Shown here piece after piece: positions 43,183-51,986 of a stretch of 64,000 bases of DNA. The position numbers and the translations under genes were made by a program. Under the pieces are notes generated by a model that had not been told where the DNA came from, did no database searches, and saw only the letters and a program-made list of their open reading frames with translations. Source of the stretch: Chloroflexota bacterium (lineage in GTDB: Bacteria > Chloroflexota > Dehalococcoidia > Tepidiformales > Tepidiformaceae); contig JAPPBY010000017.1 in assembly GCA_026702615.1 (NCBI GenBank), forward strand, positions 186,001 to 250,000. Reading direction: 5' to 3'. Every line of letters starts with the position of its first letter. Within the stretch, counting starts at the first letter, position 1.

Positions 43183-43428
43183 ATGCGTATTGGGGTGCTA
43201 GTGTGGACCCAGGGGAGGGGGCTTGTGGGCAACCTCCGGCAGTTTCTGAATTCGCGAGTATCCGGTGCACTTGCTGGCATCCTCTCGTGGGTTTACGACT
43301 GGATCGGAAAGGACTACGAGAGCCGCCCCTATCGAGGTCGGCGGGACCGGCTGTTGTCGACTGTCACAATCGCCCTGCTGCTGCTCGTAGTTGCCGTGCT
43401 GGCAGGACTAACAATGGCTCCTCCTTGA
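43183..43428 (+). CDS. Small C-terminally anchored membrane protein (hypothetical)
   Basis: An 81-aa ORF seven bases after the MFS stop. A positively charged middle (YRGRRDRL) is followed by one C-terminal hydrophobic segment (STVTIALLLLVVAVLAGLTM). No family recognised and no clear ribosome site; GTG 43201 is another possible start. GC is lower than in the flanking genes. Existence is uncertain. Confidence 0.4.
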   Translation: MRIGVLVWTQGRGLVGNLRQFLNSRVSGALAGILSWVYDWIGKDYESRPYRGRRDRLLSTVTIALLLLVVAVLAGLTMAPP

Positions 43429-43446
43429 TGTGGGGCAGTACCCGCT

Positions 43447-43480
43447 ACCAAGGCTCGGGAATCGAATCAATGACCTTGGT
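43447..43480. promoter_or_regulatory. Inverted repeat upstream of the acyl-CoA dehydrogenase
   Basis: ACCAAGG and CCTTGGT form a perfect 7-bp inverted repeat with a 20-bp spacer, 73 bp before the start codon. It could be an operator of a dimeric regulator or a hairpin ending the preceding small gene; there is no T run. Confidence 0.3.
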
Positions 43481-43552
43481 GCGGACCGTTTACGGCCTTG
43501 GGGGGGTCTGGTAGCGTTCGGGCGGCCCCTGAAGGGGGCGCGGAGAGACCCC

Positions 43553-44734
<1,182 letters not shown>

Positions 44735-44750
44735 CGGCCCGGGGCCCGGG

Positions 44751-45269
44751 ATGGCCCTTCCGGAAGGGCGTTACTGCCCCTACTGCGGTGAGGGGCTGCG
44801 TCGCGAGCCTGTGGATGGCCGGCACCTACCAGAAGCGGCGCTGAAACCCGCGTGCCCGAGCTGCGGCTACGTTCACCTGGACGCGCCAACGCCCGTGGCG
44901 GGGGCCCTCGTCGAAAAGGAGGGCGAGGTGCTGCTGGTGAGGCCGCACGGCGCCGAGGAATTCGCGCTGGTGGGGGGCTACCCCGAACCGTACGAGACGA
45001 TCGAGGAGGCAGCGGTGCGGGAAGTGCGGGAGGAAACGGGGCTGGAAGTCGAGGTCGGGAGCATCCTGGGCAGCTACTCCTGCGAGCCGGTAGGCCAGAA
45101 CCTGGTGCTGGTCGTGTGCGTGGCGCGGGTGGTGGGCGGGGACTTTCGATTGCAGGAAGAGGAACTGGCCGAGGGACGATGGTTCCCGCTCGATGGGTTG
45201 CCGGCGTGGCCGGAGGGATGGCCCCTGCAGGACGTGTTCGCGGACCACGGTTGGGAAGGGAACCGTTAA
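44751..45269 (+). CDS. Nudix hydrolase with zinc ribbon (NudC-like arrangement)
   Basis: A 172-aa protein. The N-terminal CxxC...CxxC zinc ribbon (YCPYCGEGL and PACPSCGYV) is followed by the Nudix box GYPEPYETIEEAAVREVREETGL, which fits GX5EX7REVXEEXGX. The arrangement resembles NADH pyrophosphatase and ADP-ribose hydrolases, but the NudC SQPWPFPxS signature is absent, so the nucleotide is uncertain. It follows the acyl-CoA dehydrogenase closely. Confidence 0.9.
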   Translation: MALPEGRYCPYCGEGLRREPVDGRHLPEAALKPACPSCGYVHLDAPTPVAGALVEKEGEVLLVRPHGAEEFALVGGYPEPYETIEEAAVREVREETGLEVEVGSILGSYSCEPVGQNLVLVVCVARVVGGDFRLQEEELAEGRWFPLDGLPAWPEGWPLQDVFADHGWEGNR

Positions 45270-45320
45270 GGGTTAGGACTTTCTTAATGTAAGGGGGTAG
45301 CGCTCAACCAGCCGATCGCC

Positions 45321-45326
45321 TATACT
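45321..45326 (+). promoter_or_regulatory. TATACT -10 box for the coiled-coil/winged-helix gene
   Basis: TATACT lies 35 nt upstream of ATG 45362 within an unusually AT-rich stretch for this genome. An inverted TTAAG...CTTAA pair occurs further upstream, just after the Nudix gene. Confidence 0.45.
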
Positions 45327-45361
45327 TGTGTGTAGCAACCGTTGAATAGGGGTTATCGGGC

Positions 45362-46153
45362 ATGACCTCGTCGGCAGCCGACGAACTCAGCGAGGCGCTG
45401 ACCCGCCTCCAGGGCGAGCGCGAGACCATCCTCGGCGAGATCGCGACGATTGAGCGCGACCTCGGGGAGAAGCACGAATCGCTCTCCGACGTGAACGAGA
45501 AAATCGAAGCATTGCGGAAGACGCTCGCCGTCTTGCGCCCGGACCTGGTGCGCAATCTGGAGCGGCCAGCAGCCCCCGAGGACGAGGACGAGCCGGACGA
45601 GCAAGCGCCGGCTGAGGCGGCGACAGCGGCGGACTTCTCAGAACTGCCCCGCCAAACGGCCGTGCTTGGCATCCTCGCGGGGGCCACCGAGGCCATGCAC
45701 TATCAGGAGATCGCGGAGATCGCGGGCGCGCCGGCGAGCAGCGTTTCTCCCAACCTCTCGCACCTGAAGTACCGGGATCTGGTGGAATCGACTGACCCGG
45801 GTACGTACCGGCTGGCTCCCGTGCTCCCGCTCGAGAGCGAGCAGGAGGCCAACGAGGCGCTGCGCGCCGTGGCGACCGCGATCGTGGACGACCGGCAGTG
45901 GGACATTCTCGAGGCAGTGTTCGAGATGGACGAGCGACTACCGTTCGTCGGGTTCGAGCACTTCCGGCGAAACCGGCTCGCCAATGTCACGGGCGTTCGC
46001 TGGGCGAACGACCGGCTGACACACGCCCTGATGAAGGAGTTGCTGAGCCGGGAGCTGATCGAGGTCTATCACACGGACAACCCGCGCAATCCAGAGTTCC
46101 CGACAGCGGCGATTCGCCTGACGGCCGAGGGGCTGGACGAGATCGAGGACTAG
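45362..46153 (+). CDS. Coiled-coil protein with winged-helix domains, putative regulator
   Basis: 263 aa. Residues ~5-65 form a strong coiled coil (LTRLQGERETILGEIATIERDL), then an acidic linker (EDEDEPDEQ). The segment LPRQTAVLGILAGATEAMHYQEIAEIAGAPASSVSPNLSHLKYRDLVES is a clear winged helix of the MarR/HTH type. The remaining ~110 residues look like a second winged domain ending VYHTDNPRNPEFPTAAIRLTAEGL. I recognise no named family. It may be a DNA-binding regulator that oligomerises through its coiled coil. It has its own promoter box. Confidence 0.75.
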   Translation: MTSSAADELSEALTRLQGERETILGEIATIERDLGEKHESLSDVNEKIEALRKTLAVLRPDLVRNLERPAAPEDEDEPDEQAPAEAATAADFSELPRQTAVLGILAGATEAMHYQEIAEIAGAPASSVSPNLSHLKYRDLVESTDPGTYRLAPVLPLESEQEANEALRAVATAIVDDRQWDILEAVFEMDERLPFVGFEHFRRNRLANVTGVRWANDRLTHALMKELLSRELIEVYHTDNPRNPEFPTAAIRLTAEGLDEIED

Positions 46154-46165
46154 CCGGACCGCGCG

Positions 46166-47347
46166 CTAGATGACCTTGCCGTCCTTGAAGCGCTCGATGT
46201 CCTCCCAGCTGTAGCCGCACTCCAGCAGGATCTCCTCGGTGTGCTGGCCGAGATCCGGCGCCGTCGATTTGGGGCCGGCCGGCGTCTCGCTCATCTGGAT
46301 GGGGGTGCCGACGACGCCAACCTCGCCCAGGTTCGCATCCTGCAAGGTGGTCAGGTACTCGTTGGCGATGACCTGCGGCTCCTTCGCGACAGCGGCGTAG
46401 TCGTTGACAGGACCGCAGGGGAGGTTCGCGCCCTTGAGGATGGCGAGCCACTCATCGCGGGGCTTCCTGGCGAAGGTGAGGTTCAACTCCTCGATGAGCT
46501 CCTCGCGGTTGCCGATACGGCCGGCGGGTTCAGCGAAGCGCTCGTCCACCATGAGGTCCTCGCGTTCCAGAACCTCGCAAAAGGCCGGCCACCACTTCGG
46601 ATCGAGCAGTCCGAGGCTGAGGTAGCGCCCATCGGCGCAGGGATACCAGGTGAAGAGCGGGTTCCAGCGAGTGCCACCGGACCGCTGCTCCTTCTGGCGG
46701 AGGAAGCCCGTGAGCCCCAACCCCTGGAGGGCGAGCTGGGAACCCAGCAAAGAGGTATCGACATGCTGGCCGACTCCGTGCAGCTCGCGGGCGGCAATCG
46801 CGGAAGCGATGCCGAGGGCGAAGATCATCGCGCCGACCTGGTCGGCCATGCCCCCAATGACCACGGCGGGCTCCGCGCCGGGCCCACCTCCCTGGGCGAT
46901 CGTGATGCCGCCCATGGCCTGGCCGATGGAATCGAACGAGGGCTCGTGCGCTTGCGGCCCCTTCGGACCGAAGCCGGTGGCGCTGGCGGTGATGATGCGG
47001 GGGTTGATGGCGCTGAGGGACTCGTGGTCGAGCCCGAAGCGCTCCATCGTGCCGGGGCGGAAGTTATCAGTGACGACGTCGGTTTCGGGGATGAGCCGGT
47101 AGATGATCTCGCGGCCCTCAGGCGTCCGCGTGTCGACAGTGAGCGAGCGCTTGTTGCGGTTGAGCGCCTGGAAATAGGCGCACCAGCCGTCCGGCTGCAG
47201 ACCGAGGCTGCGTCCGAGGTCGCCGTGCGTCGGTTCTTCGACCTTGATGACGTCAGCGCCGAGGTCGGAGAGCAGGACGGTTGCGAAGGGCCCCTGCTGG
47301 TACCGGGTGAAGTCGAGGATGCGGACTCCTTCGAGCGCTCCTGGCAT
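46166..47347 (-). CDS. Family III CoA-transferase (CaiB/BaiF)
   Basis: A 393-aa enzyme. LEGVRILDFTRYQQGPFATVLLSDLGADVIKVE and NRNKRSLTVDTRTPEGREI are family signatures; the catalytic Asp is in EPSFDSIGQAMGG (Asp139). Like the enzyme at 21.4 kb it exchanges CoA between acids of unknown identity; the two share the final CGYSWEDIERF / LGYSWDDIESF pattern and so belong to one subfamily. ATG 47347 has AGGAGA just upstream and TACGAT further up. The ORF track start at 47773 is far too long. Confidence 0.93.
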   Translation of the reverse strand: MPGALEGVRILDFTRYQQGPFATVLLSDLGADVIKVEEPTHGDLGRSLGLQPDGWCAYFQALNRNKRSLTVDTRTPEGREIIYRLIPETDVVTDNFRPGTMERFGLDHESLSAINPRIITASATGFGPKGPQAHEPSFDSIGQAMGGITIAQGGGPGAEPAVVIGGMADQVGAMIFALGIASAIAARELHGVGQHVDTSLLGSQLALQGLGLTGFLRQKEQRSGGTRWNPLFTWYPCADGRYLSLGLLDPKWWPAFCEVLEREDLMVDERFAEPAGRIGNREELIEELNLTFARKPRDEWLAILKGANLPCGPVNDYAAVAKEPQVIANEYLTTLQDANLGEVGVVGTPIQMSETPAGPKSTAPDLGQHTEEILLECGYSWEDIERFKDGKVI

Positions 47348-47408
47348 GGGTTTCTCCTGAGACGGGTTCGGGTCCGCATCGTACGCAACTCGCCGCGGCG
47401 TTGCCCCG

Positions 47409-47442
47409 GCGGGGGACGGCGTTTCCGTAGCGGGGGACTGCG
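47409..47442. repeat. Direct repeat with 21-bp period upstream of the TreT-like gene
   Basis: GCGGGGGACGGCG (47409-47421) and GCGGGGGACTGCG (47430-47442) differ at one base and lie exactly 21 bp apart, two turns of the helix. The TACGCT box follows at 47444. They may be regulator sites. Confidence 0.4.
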
Positions 47443-47479
47443 CTACGCTGCCGCCAACCTCCCTGAGACGCGAGCCGCC

Positions 47480-48916
47480 ATGTCCCCACTGAGCCAGGTC
47501 GACCTCCGCACGTACTCCCTTGATCGCTTCCGCGAGGTCGTGGAACCGGCAGCCTACGAACGGGCAGTGGCCGTGCTCGAACGCAGCAGGGAGCTGCTCG
47601 GCGGGCGCACGGTCTGGCACCTGAACTCGACGGCGGAAGGCGGGGGCGTCGCGGAGATGCTGCGCTCGCTGCTGGCGTATGCGCGGGGAGCCGGGATCGA
47701 CGCGCGCTGGGCGGTGATCGAGGGCGAGCCGGAGTTCTTCCGCATCACGAAGCGGCTGCATCACGCGCTGCACGGCTCAACCGGGGACGGTTCGCCGCTC
47801 GGCGCGCAGGCGTCGCGGGTATACGGGGAGGTGCTCAGGCCAAACATCGAGGCGTTCCTGGAGGACCTGCGTCCGGGAGACGCCGTGTTCCTGCACGACC
47901 CGCAGACCGCGGGCATGGCCCCAGCCCTGATGGCGCACGGGGCAACGGTGATCTGGCGGTGTCACATCGGCACAGAGGATCTGACCCCCGAGGCGGAGGG
48001 AGGCTGGGGCTTCCTGGCGCCGCACGTGCGTGAGGTCCCCCTGCGCGTGTTCTCGCGGCAGGCGTACATCCCTCCGGTCCTCGACGACGGCCGGAGCGCG
48101 GTCGTGCAGCCCTCGATCGATGCGTTCTCGGCGAAAAACGAGGAGCAGGACGAGGACGTGACGCGGGCGATCCTTGCGCAGAGCGGGCTCATCTCGGGGC
48201 CGGCGGGCAACGGTCCGCGGAGCTTCACACGCGAGGACGGCACGACGGGATCGGTCGAGCGAGAGGCGAGCGTGCTCCGCGAGGGCGATGCGCCAGACTG
48301 GGGAGACCCACTCATCGTGCAGGTCTCGCGCTGGGACCCGCTGAAGGACCACGGCGGCGTGATGCGCGGCTTCGCCTCGTTCGTCGAGCGCTGCGACGCG
48401 GACGGGCGGTCGCAGCTCGTGCTGGCCGGGCCCGACGTCTCGGGGGTCACGGACGACCCCGAGGGCGGCATCGTGCTGGAGGAGCTGAAGGCGGAGTGGG
48501 CGGCGTTCCCCGAGCACCTGCGGTCGCGCATGCACCTGGCGACGCTGCCCATGGACGACGTTGGGGAGAACGCCGCCATGGTGAACGCGCTGCAGCGGCA
48601 CGCGAGCGTGATTGTGCAAAAGAGCCTGCGCGAGGGGTTCGGGCTGACGCTGACGGAAGCAATGTGGAAGAGCCGGCCCGTGATCGCGAGCCGCGTTGGC
48701 GGCCTGCAGGACCAGGTCAGTCACGGCGAGGAGGGGCTGCTGCTGGACGACCCCGCCGACGTGGAGGCGCTGGGCGACGCACTCTGCCGCGTGATGGACG
48801 ACGAGGAGCTGGCGGCGGAACTGGGGGCGAACGCGCGGGAGCGAGTGCGTGCGGACTTCCTCGGGATCCGGCACCTGGCCCAGTACCACGACCTGCTGAA
48901 CGGTCTGCTGGCCTGA
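47480..48916 (+). CDS. Trehalose synthase TreT-like glycosyltransferase (GT4)
   Basis: A 478-aa GT-B enzyme. The start GRTVWHLNSTAEGGGVAEMLRSLLAY, the donor-domain segment FLHDPQTAGM and VIWRCHIGTEDL, and the C-terminal VSRWDPLKDHGGVM and QKSLREGFGLTLTEAMWKSRPVIASRVGGL match TreT/GT4 trehalose synthases, which use NDP-glucose and glucose. GFGLTLTE holds the GT4 catalytic Glu pair region. Product could be trehalose or a related glycoside for osmotic protection. Divergent from the CoA-transferase with a 132-bp gap. Confidence 0.88.
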   Translation: MSPLSQVDLRTYSLDRFREVVEPAAYERAVAVLERSRELLGGRTVWHLNSTAEGGGVAEMLRSLLAYARGAGIDARWAVIEGEPEFFRITKRLHHALHGSTGDGSPLGAQASRVYGEVLRPNIEAFLEDLRPGDAVFLHDPQTAGMAPALMAHGATVIWRCHIGTEDLTPEAEGGWGFLAPHVREVPLRVFSRQAYIPPVLDDGRSAVVQPSIDAFSAKNEEQDEDVTRAILAQSGLISGPAGNGPRSFTREDGTTGSVEREASVLREGDAPDWGDPLIVQVSRWDPLKDHGGVMRGFASFVERCDADGRSQLVLAGPDVSGVTDDPEGGIVLEELKAEWAAFPEHLRSRMHLATLPMDDVGENAAMVNALQRHASVIVQKSLREGFGLTLTEAMWKSRPVIASRVGGLQDQVSHGEEGLLLDDPADVEALGDALCRVMDDEELAAELGANARERVRADFLGIRHLAQYHDLLNGLLA

Positions 48917-48939
48917 CGGGCAGCGCCTTCACCATCCCG

Positions 48940-48945
48940 TACGAT
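48940..48945 (+). promoter_or_regulatory. TACGAT -10 box for the VTT membrane protein
   Basis: TACGAT lies eight bases before ATG 48954; no ribosome site is visible. Confidence 0.4.
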
Positions 48946-48953
48946 CGGTCGCG

Positions 48954-49838
48954 ATGCGCGATACGGTAATCCTGGCGGTGGCCCTGGCGGTGGGGGCGGC
49001 CGTCGCGTTCGGGCTCCGCGAGGCCTTCGACACGACCGGCGTGGCCCTGGCTGCGGGGATCGTGGTGGCGTGGATCGTGTGGGGGGAGCTGAGCGAACGG
49101 CTGGGGGGTGAGCAGGAGGAGGTGGCTGGAGACCTACCGATCCTGTTCGACCCGGCGCGACGGCGGCGGATCATCGGCGCGGTCGCGCTGGTGCTGGCAG
49201 TGGCATTCATCGTCGGCGACTTCGCACTGGGTGACCTGGAAACAAGCGACATCCGCGAGTGGGGTGAGGGGCTGGGGCCGTGGGGACCGGTGATCCTCAT
49301 CACGATCCTGGCGGCGGCGATGGTGTTCGCGCCGATCCCGAACCCGCCCTTCATGATCGCGGCCGGACTCATCTGGGGGACGGTGCTGGGGGTGGTTTAC
49401 GCCGTCATCGGGCAGCTGATCGGCGCCGCCATCATCTTCTGGATCTCGCGGCGCTTCGGGCGGCAGTTCATCCCGCGGCTGGTGGGGGAGCGAGGGGCGG
49501 AACGGATCGACCTGCTGGCGCGGGAGATCGGACCGCAGCTCGTGTTCTGGTGGCGGATGATGCCCATCTCATTCGACTTCGCCGCCTACGCGGCGGGGCT
49601 GACGCCGATGTCGTTCCGCTTCTTCATGGCGCTCGTGCTGTTTGGGTCGATCGTGCCGACGGCGGTGGTCGTGGGGTTTGGCGACTCGTTGAACCACTCG
49701 TGGACCGCGCGTTTCGTGTTCGGCGGGCTCATCATCGTCGCCATCGCCACGCCGGCGACGATCCTTTACGTGCGCTACCGGGACCGCCTGCCCCCGCCAC
49801 GCGAGATGCTGCAGTGGTTGGTCGACTTCGGGTCCTAG
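48954..49838 (+). CDS. TVP38/TMEM64 (VTT domain) membrane protein
   Basis: A 294-aa protein. Two N-terminal hydrophobic segments precede a VTT domain: WGPVILITILAAAMVFAPIPNPPFMIAAGLIWGTVLGVVYAVIGQLIGAAIIFWISRRFG, with the re-entrant P-x-P loop typical of DedA/TMEM64 proteins, followed by VFWWRMMPISFDFAAYAAGLTPMSFRFF. Members may act as lipid scramblases or flippases for undecaprenyl phosphate. It lies 37 nt after the TreT-like gene but seems to have its own promoter box. Confidence 0.88.
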   Translation: MRDTVILAVALAVGAAVAFGLREAFDTTGVALAAGIVVAWIVWGELSERLGGEQEEVAGDLPILFDPARRRRIIGAVALVLAVAFIVGDFALGDLETSDIREWGEGLGPWGPVILITILAAAMVFAPIPNPPFMIAAGLIWGTVLGVVYAVIGQLIGAAIIFWISRRFGRQFIPRLVGERGAERIDLLAREIGPQLVFWWRMMPISFDFAAYAAGLTPMSFRFFMALVLFGSIVPTAVVVGFGDSLNHSWTARFVFGGLIIVAIATPATILYVRYRDRLPPPREMLQWLVDFGS

Positions 49839-49847
49839 GGAGGACGG

Positions 49848-51947
49848 CTAGCCGGACTCGCGGAGCTCGCGGTTGAGGTAGGCGCGGGCGAGGGTGAGCT
49901 GGTCGTAGGAGAGGTCGCCGCCGAGGGCCTCGCGGAGGGGGCGAAGGGCGGCGAGGGGCCGTCCGGCGGCGATGCGGCGGATGCGGGCGAGGTCGGCGTC
50001 GGTGACCCAGGGGCGCACGTCCCCGATCTGTCCCTGCTCGACAAAGCGGGCGAGGTGTTGCGCGATGGTCTGGGCCTTGAACCCCCGGCGGGCCGCGATC
50101 TCGTCGATGGTCAGCCCCTCGTGGTGGAGCTCGAGGGTGCGCTGGGCGGTGGGGGGAAGGTTGGCGCCGGCGCGAGGCTTGACGAGCGAGGGGGTGGGCT
50201 CGGGAGCGGGCGGGGCTTCGGGAGGGGGAGGTGGTTCGGCACCGTTGGAGGTAATCACGGCGAGGAAGGCGGGACCGTAGCGCTCGGCCTTCACGCGGCC
50301 GACGCCGCGAACCTGAAGCAGGCCCGCCTCGGACGTCGGACGCTGCTCGACCATGTCGTGCAGGGTGGCGTCGCTGAAGATGACGTAGGGCGGGACGCCC
50401 TCCTCCTCGGCGAGGCGGCGGCGCAGGGCGCGTAGCTCGAGGAAGAGCGGGGCTTCCGTGTCGGCCTCGCGCTGGCGGGTGGGGGCGAGGCAGGGGCCGC
50501 AGTTGCCACAGGCGCGGGCACCGTCCGCCTCGCCGAAGTAGTCGAGGACGCGGGCGCGCAGGCAGGTGGCCGACTCGGCGTAGGACTGCATGGCGTCGAG
50601 CTTGGCGGTGGCGTGGGCGCGGTGCTCCTCGAGCCCGGCGAGGTCGATCTCGGCCTCGCCGTCGGGACGGAGCGCCCAGGCGAAACGGCCCTGGCGCTGC
50701 GCAAGCCCGGACTCGACGAGCGCCTGCACGGCCGCGTTCACGCCGGGCGTCTCCTCGCTGTCGACGAGGTCGTCGATGATCTCGCGGTCGCCGGCGCGCC
50801 GGACGAGGGCGTGGTAGACCTCGAGCACGGTGTCGGGCGAGGGGTGGCCGAGTTCGATGAAGAACTCACGCAGGCCGCGGTCGCGTGGGGCGTAGTAGAG
50901 AACGCACTCGGCGGGATCGCCGTCGCGTCCGGCGCGGCCTGCCTCCTGGTAATAGGCCTCGATGGACTCGGGCAGGTCGTGGTGGACGACGAGGCGGACA
51001 TCGGGCTTGTCGATACCGAGTCCGAAGGCGTTCGTCGCGATGATGATGCGGACGCTGTCGCGGGCGAACGCGTTCTGGATGCGGACACGGTCCTCCTCGG
51101 GGAGGCCGGCGTGGTAGCGGGCGCAGCGGATGCGTCGCGCCTGGAGCGCCGCCGAGAGGGATTCGACGCGCTTGCGGGTGGCGCAGTAGACGATCGCGGA
51201 GGCCTCGCCGCCGAGGGCCTCGAGGAGCTCGGCGATGTGTTCCAGCTTGTCCTTCTGGCTGCGGACGCGGATGGCGTGGAAGCGGAGGTTGGGGCGGTCG
51301 AAGCCGGCGATACGCACGTCGGGGTCGGCGAGGCCGAGGCGTTCGACGATGTCGTCGCGGACGCGGGGATCGGCGGTGGCGGTGAGGGCGACGATGGGCG
51401 GGTTGCCCAGGCGCGCGCGGGCGGCGCCGAGGTCGCGGTAGCTGGGGCGGAAGTCATGGCCCCACTGGGAGATGCAGTGAGCCTCATCGATGGCGAGGAG
51501 GGACACGTCGACGCCGCGAAGGGCGGCGACGAAGCGGCCGTCGGAGAAGCGCTCGGGGGCAACGTAGAGGAGGCGGAGGTCGCCATCGGCGGCGCGGCGC
51601 AGGATGTCGCCCTGCTCCTCGCGGGGCACGGTCGAGTTGATGGCGGCAGCGGCGACGCCGTTCCGCGTGAGGGCATCGACCTGGTCCTTCATCAGGGCGA
51701 GGAGGGGCGAGACGACGAGCGTGAGGCCATTGAGGAGGAGCGCGGGGAGCTGGTAGCAGACGCTCTTGCCGCCGCCGGTGGGGAGAACGGCGAGGGTGTC
51801 ACGACCGGAGAGGACCGAGGCCACGACCTCGGCCTGCCCGGGCAGGAACTCGCCGTAGCCGAAGACCTCGCGCAGCTGCTCGCGGGCGGGCGTGAGGGCG
51901 CGGGGATCGTGGGTGGGGACGGGAGAGGCTGCGGGGGAGGCGGTCAC
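49848..51947 (-). CDS. recQ: ATP-dependent DNA helicase RecQ
   Basis: A 699-aa SF2 helicase. Walker A is VLPTGGGKSVCYQLPA (Lys61), motif II is IDEAHCISQWGHDFRPSY and motif VI YYQEAGRAGRDG. The zinc cysteines of the RecQ C-terminal domain are in CLRARVLDYFGE...CGNCGPC. The HRDC domain covers roughly residues 490-560 (PLFLELRALRRRLAEEEGVPPYVIFSDATLHDM). A further HTH domain follows (EGLTIDEIAARRGFKAQTIAQHLARFVEQG). TAGACT lies seven bases before GTG 51947. It borders the low-GC island on its upstream side. Confidence 0.96.
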   Translation of the reverse strand: MTASPAASPVPTHDPRALTPAREQLREVFGYGEFLPGQAEVVASVLSGRDTLAVLPTGGGKSVCYQLPALLLNGLTLVVSPLLALMKDQVDALTRNGVAAAAINSTVPREEQGDILRRAADGDLRLLYVAPERFSDGRFVAALRGVDVSLLAIDEAHCISQWGHDFRPSYRDLGAARARLGNPPIVALTATADPRVRDDIVERLGLADPDVRIAGFDRPNLRFHAIRVRSQKDKLEHIAELLEALGGEASAIVYCATRKRVESLSAALQARRIRCARYHAGLPEEDRVRIQNAFARDSVRIIIATNAFGLGIDKPDVRLVVHHDLPESIEAYYQEAGRAGRDGDPAECVLYYAPRDRGLREFFIELGHPSPDTVLEVYHALVRRAGDREIIDDLVDSEETPGVNAAVQALVESGLAQRQGRFAWALRPDGEAEIDLAGLEEHRAHATAKLDAMQSYAESATCLRARVLDYFGEADGARACGNCGPCLAPTRQREADTEAPLFLELRALRRRLAEEEGVPPYVIFSDATLHDMVEQRPTSEAGLLQVRGVGRVKAERYGPAFLAVITSNGAEPPPPPEAPPAPEPTPSLVKPRAGANLPPTAQRTLELHHEGLTIDEIAARRGFKAQTIAQHLARFVEQGQIGDVRPWVTDADLARIRRIAAGRPLAALRPLREALGGDLSYDQLTLARAYLNRELRESG

Positions 51948-51954
51948 GCTGCGC

Positions 51955-51960
51955 AGTCTA
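51955..51960 (-). promoter_or_regulatory. TAGACT -10 box, leaderless type, for recQ
   Basis: Minus-strand TAGACT is followed by seven bases (GCGCAGC) and GTG 51947. Confidence 0.45.
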
Positions 51961-51986
51961 GAACATTTGAGCGTCAGGCGGGCAAG

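Noticed and set aside
46241-47479. N-terminal 413 codons of the long plus-strand ORF that contains the TreT-like gene
   Set aside because: Antisense to the CoA-transferase; TreT homology begins only at ATG 47480.
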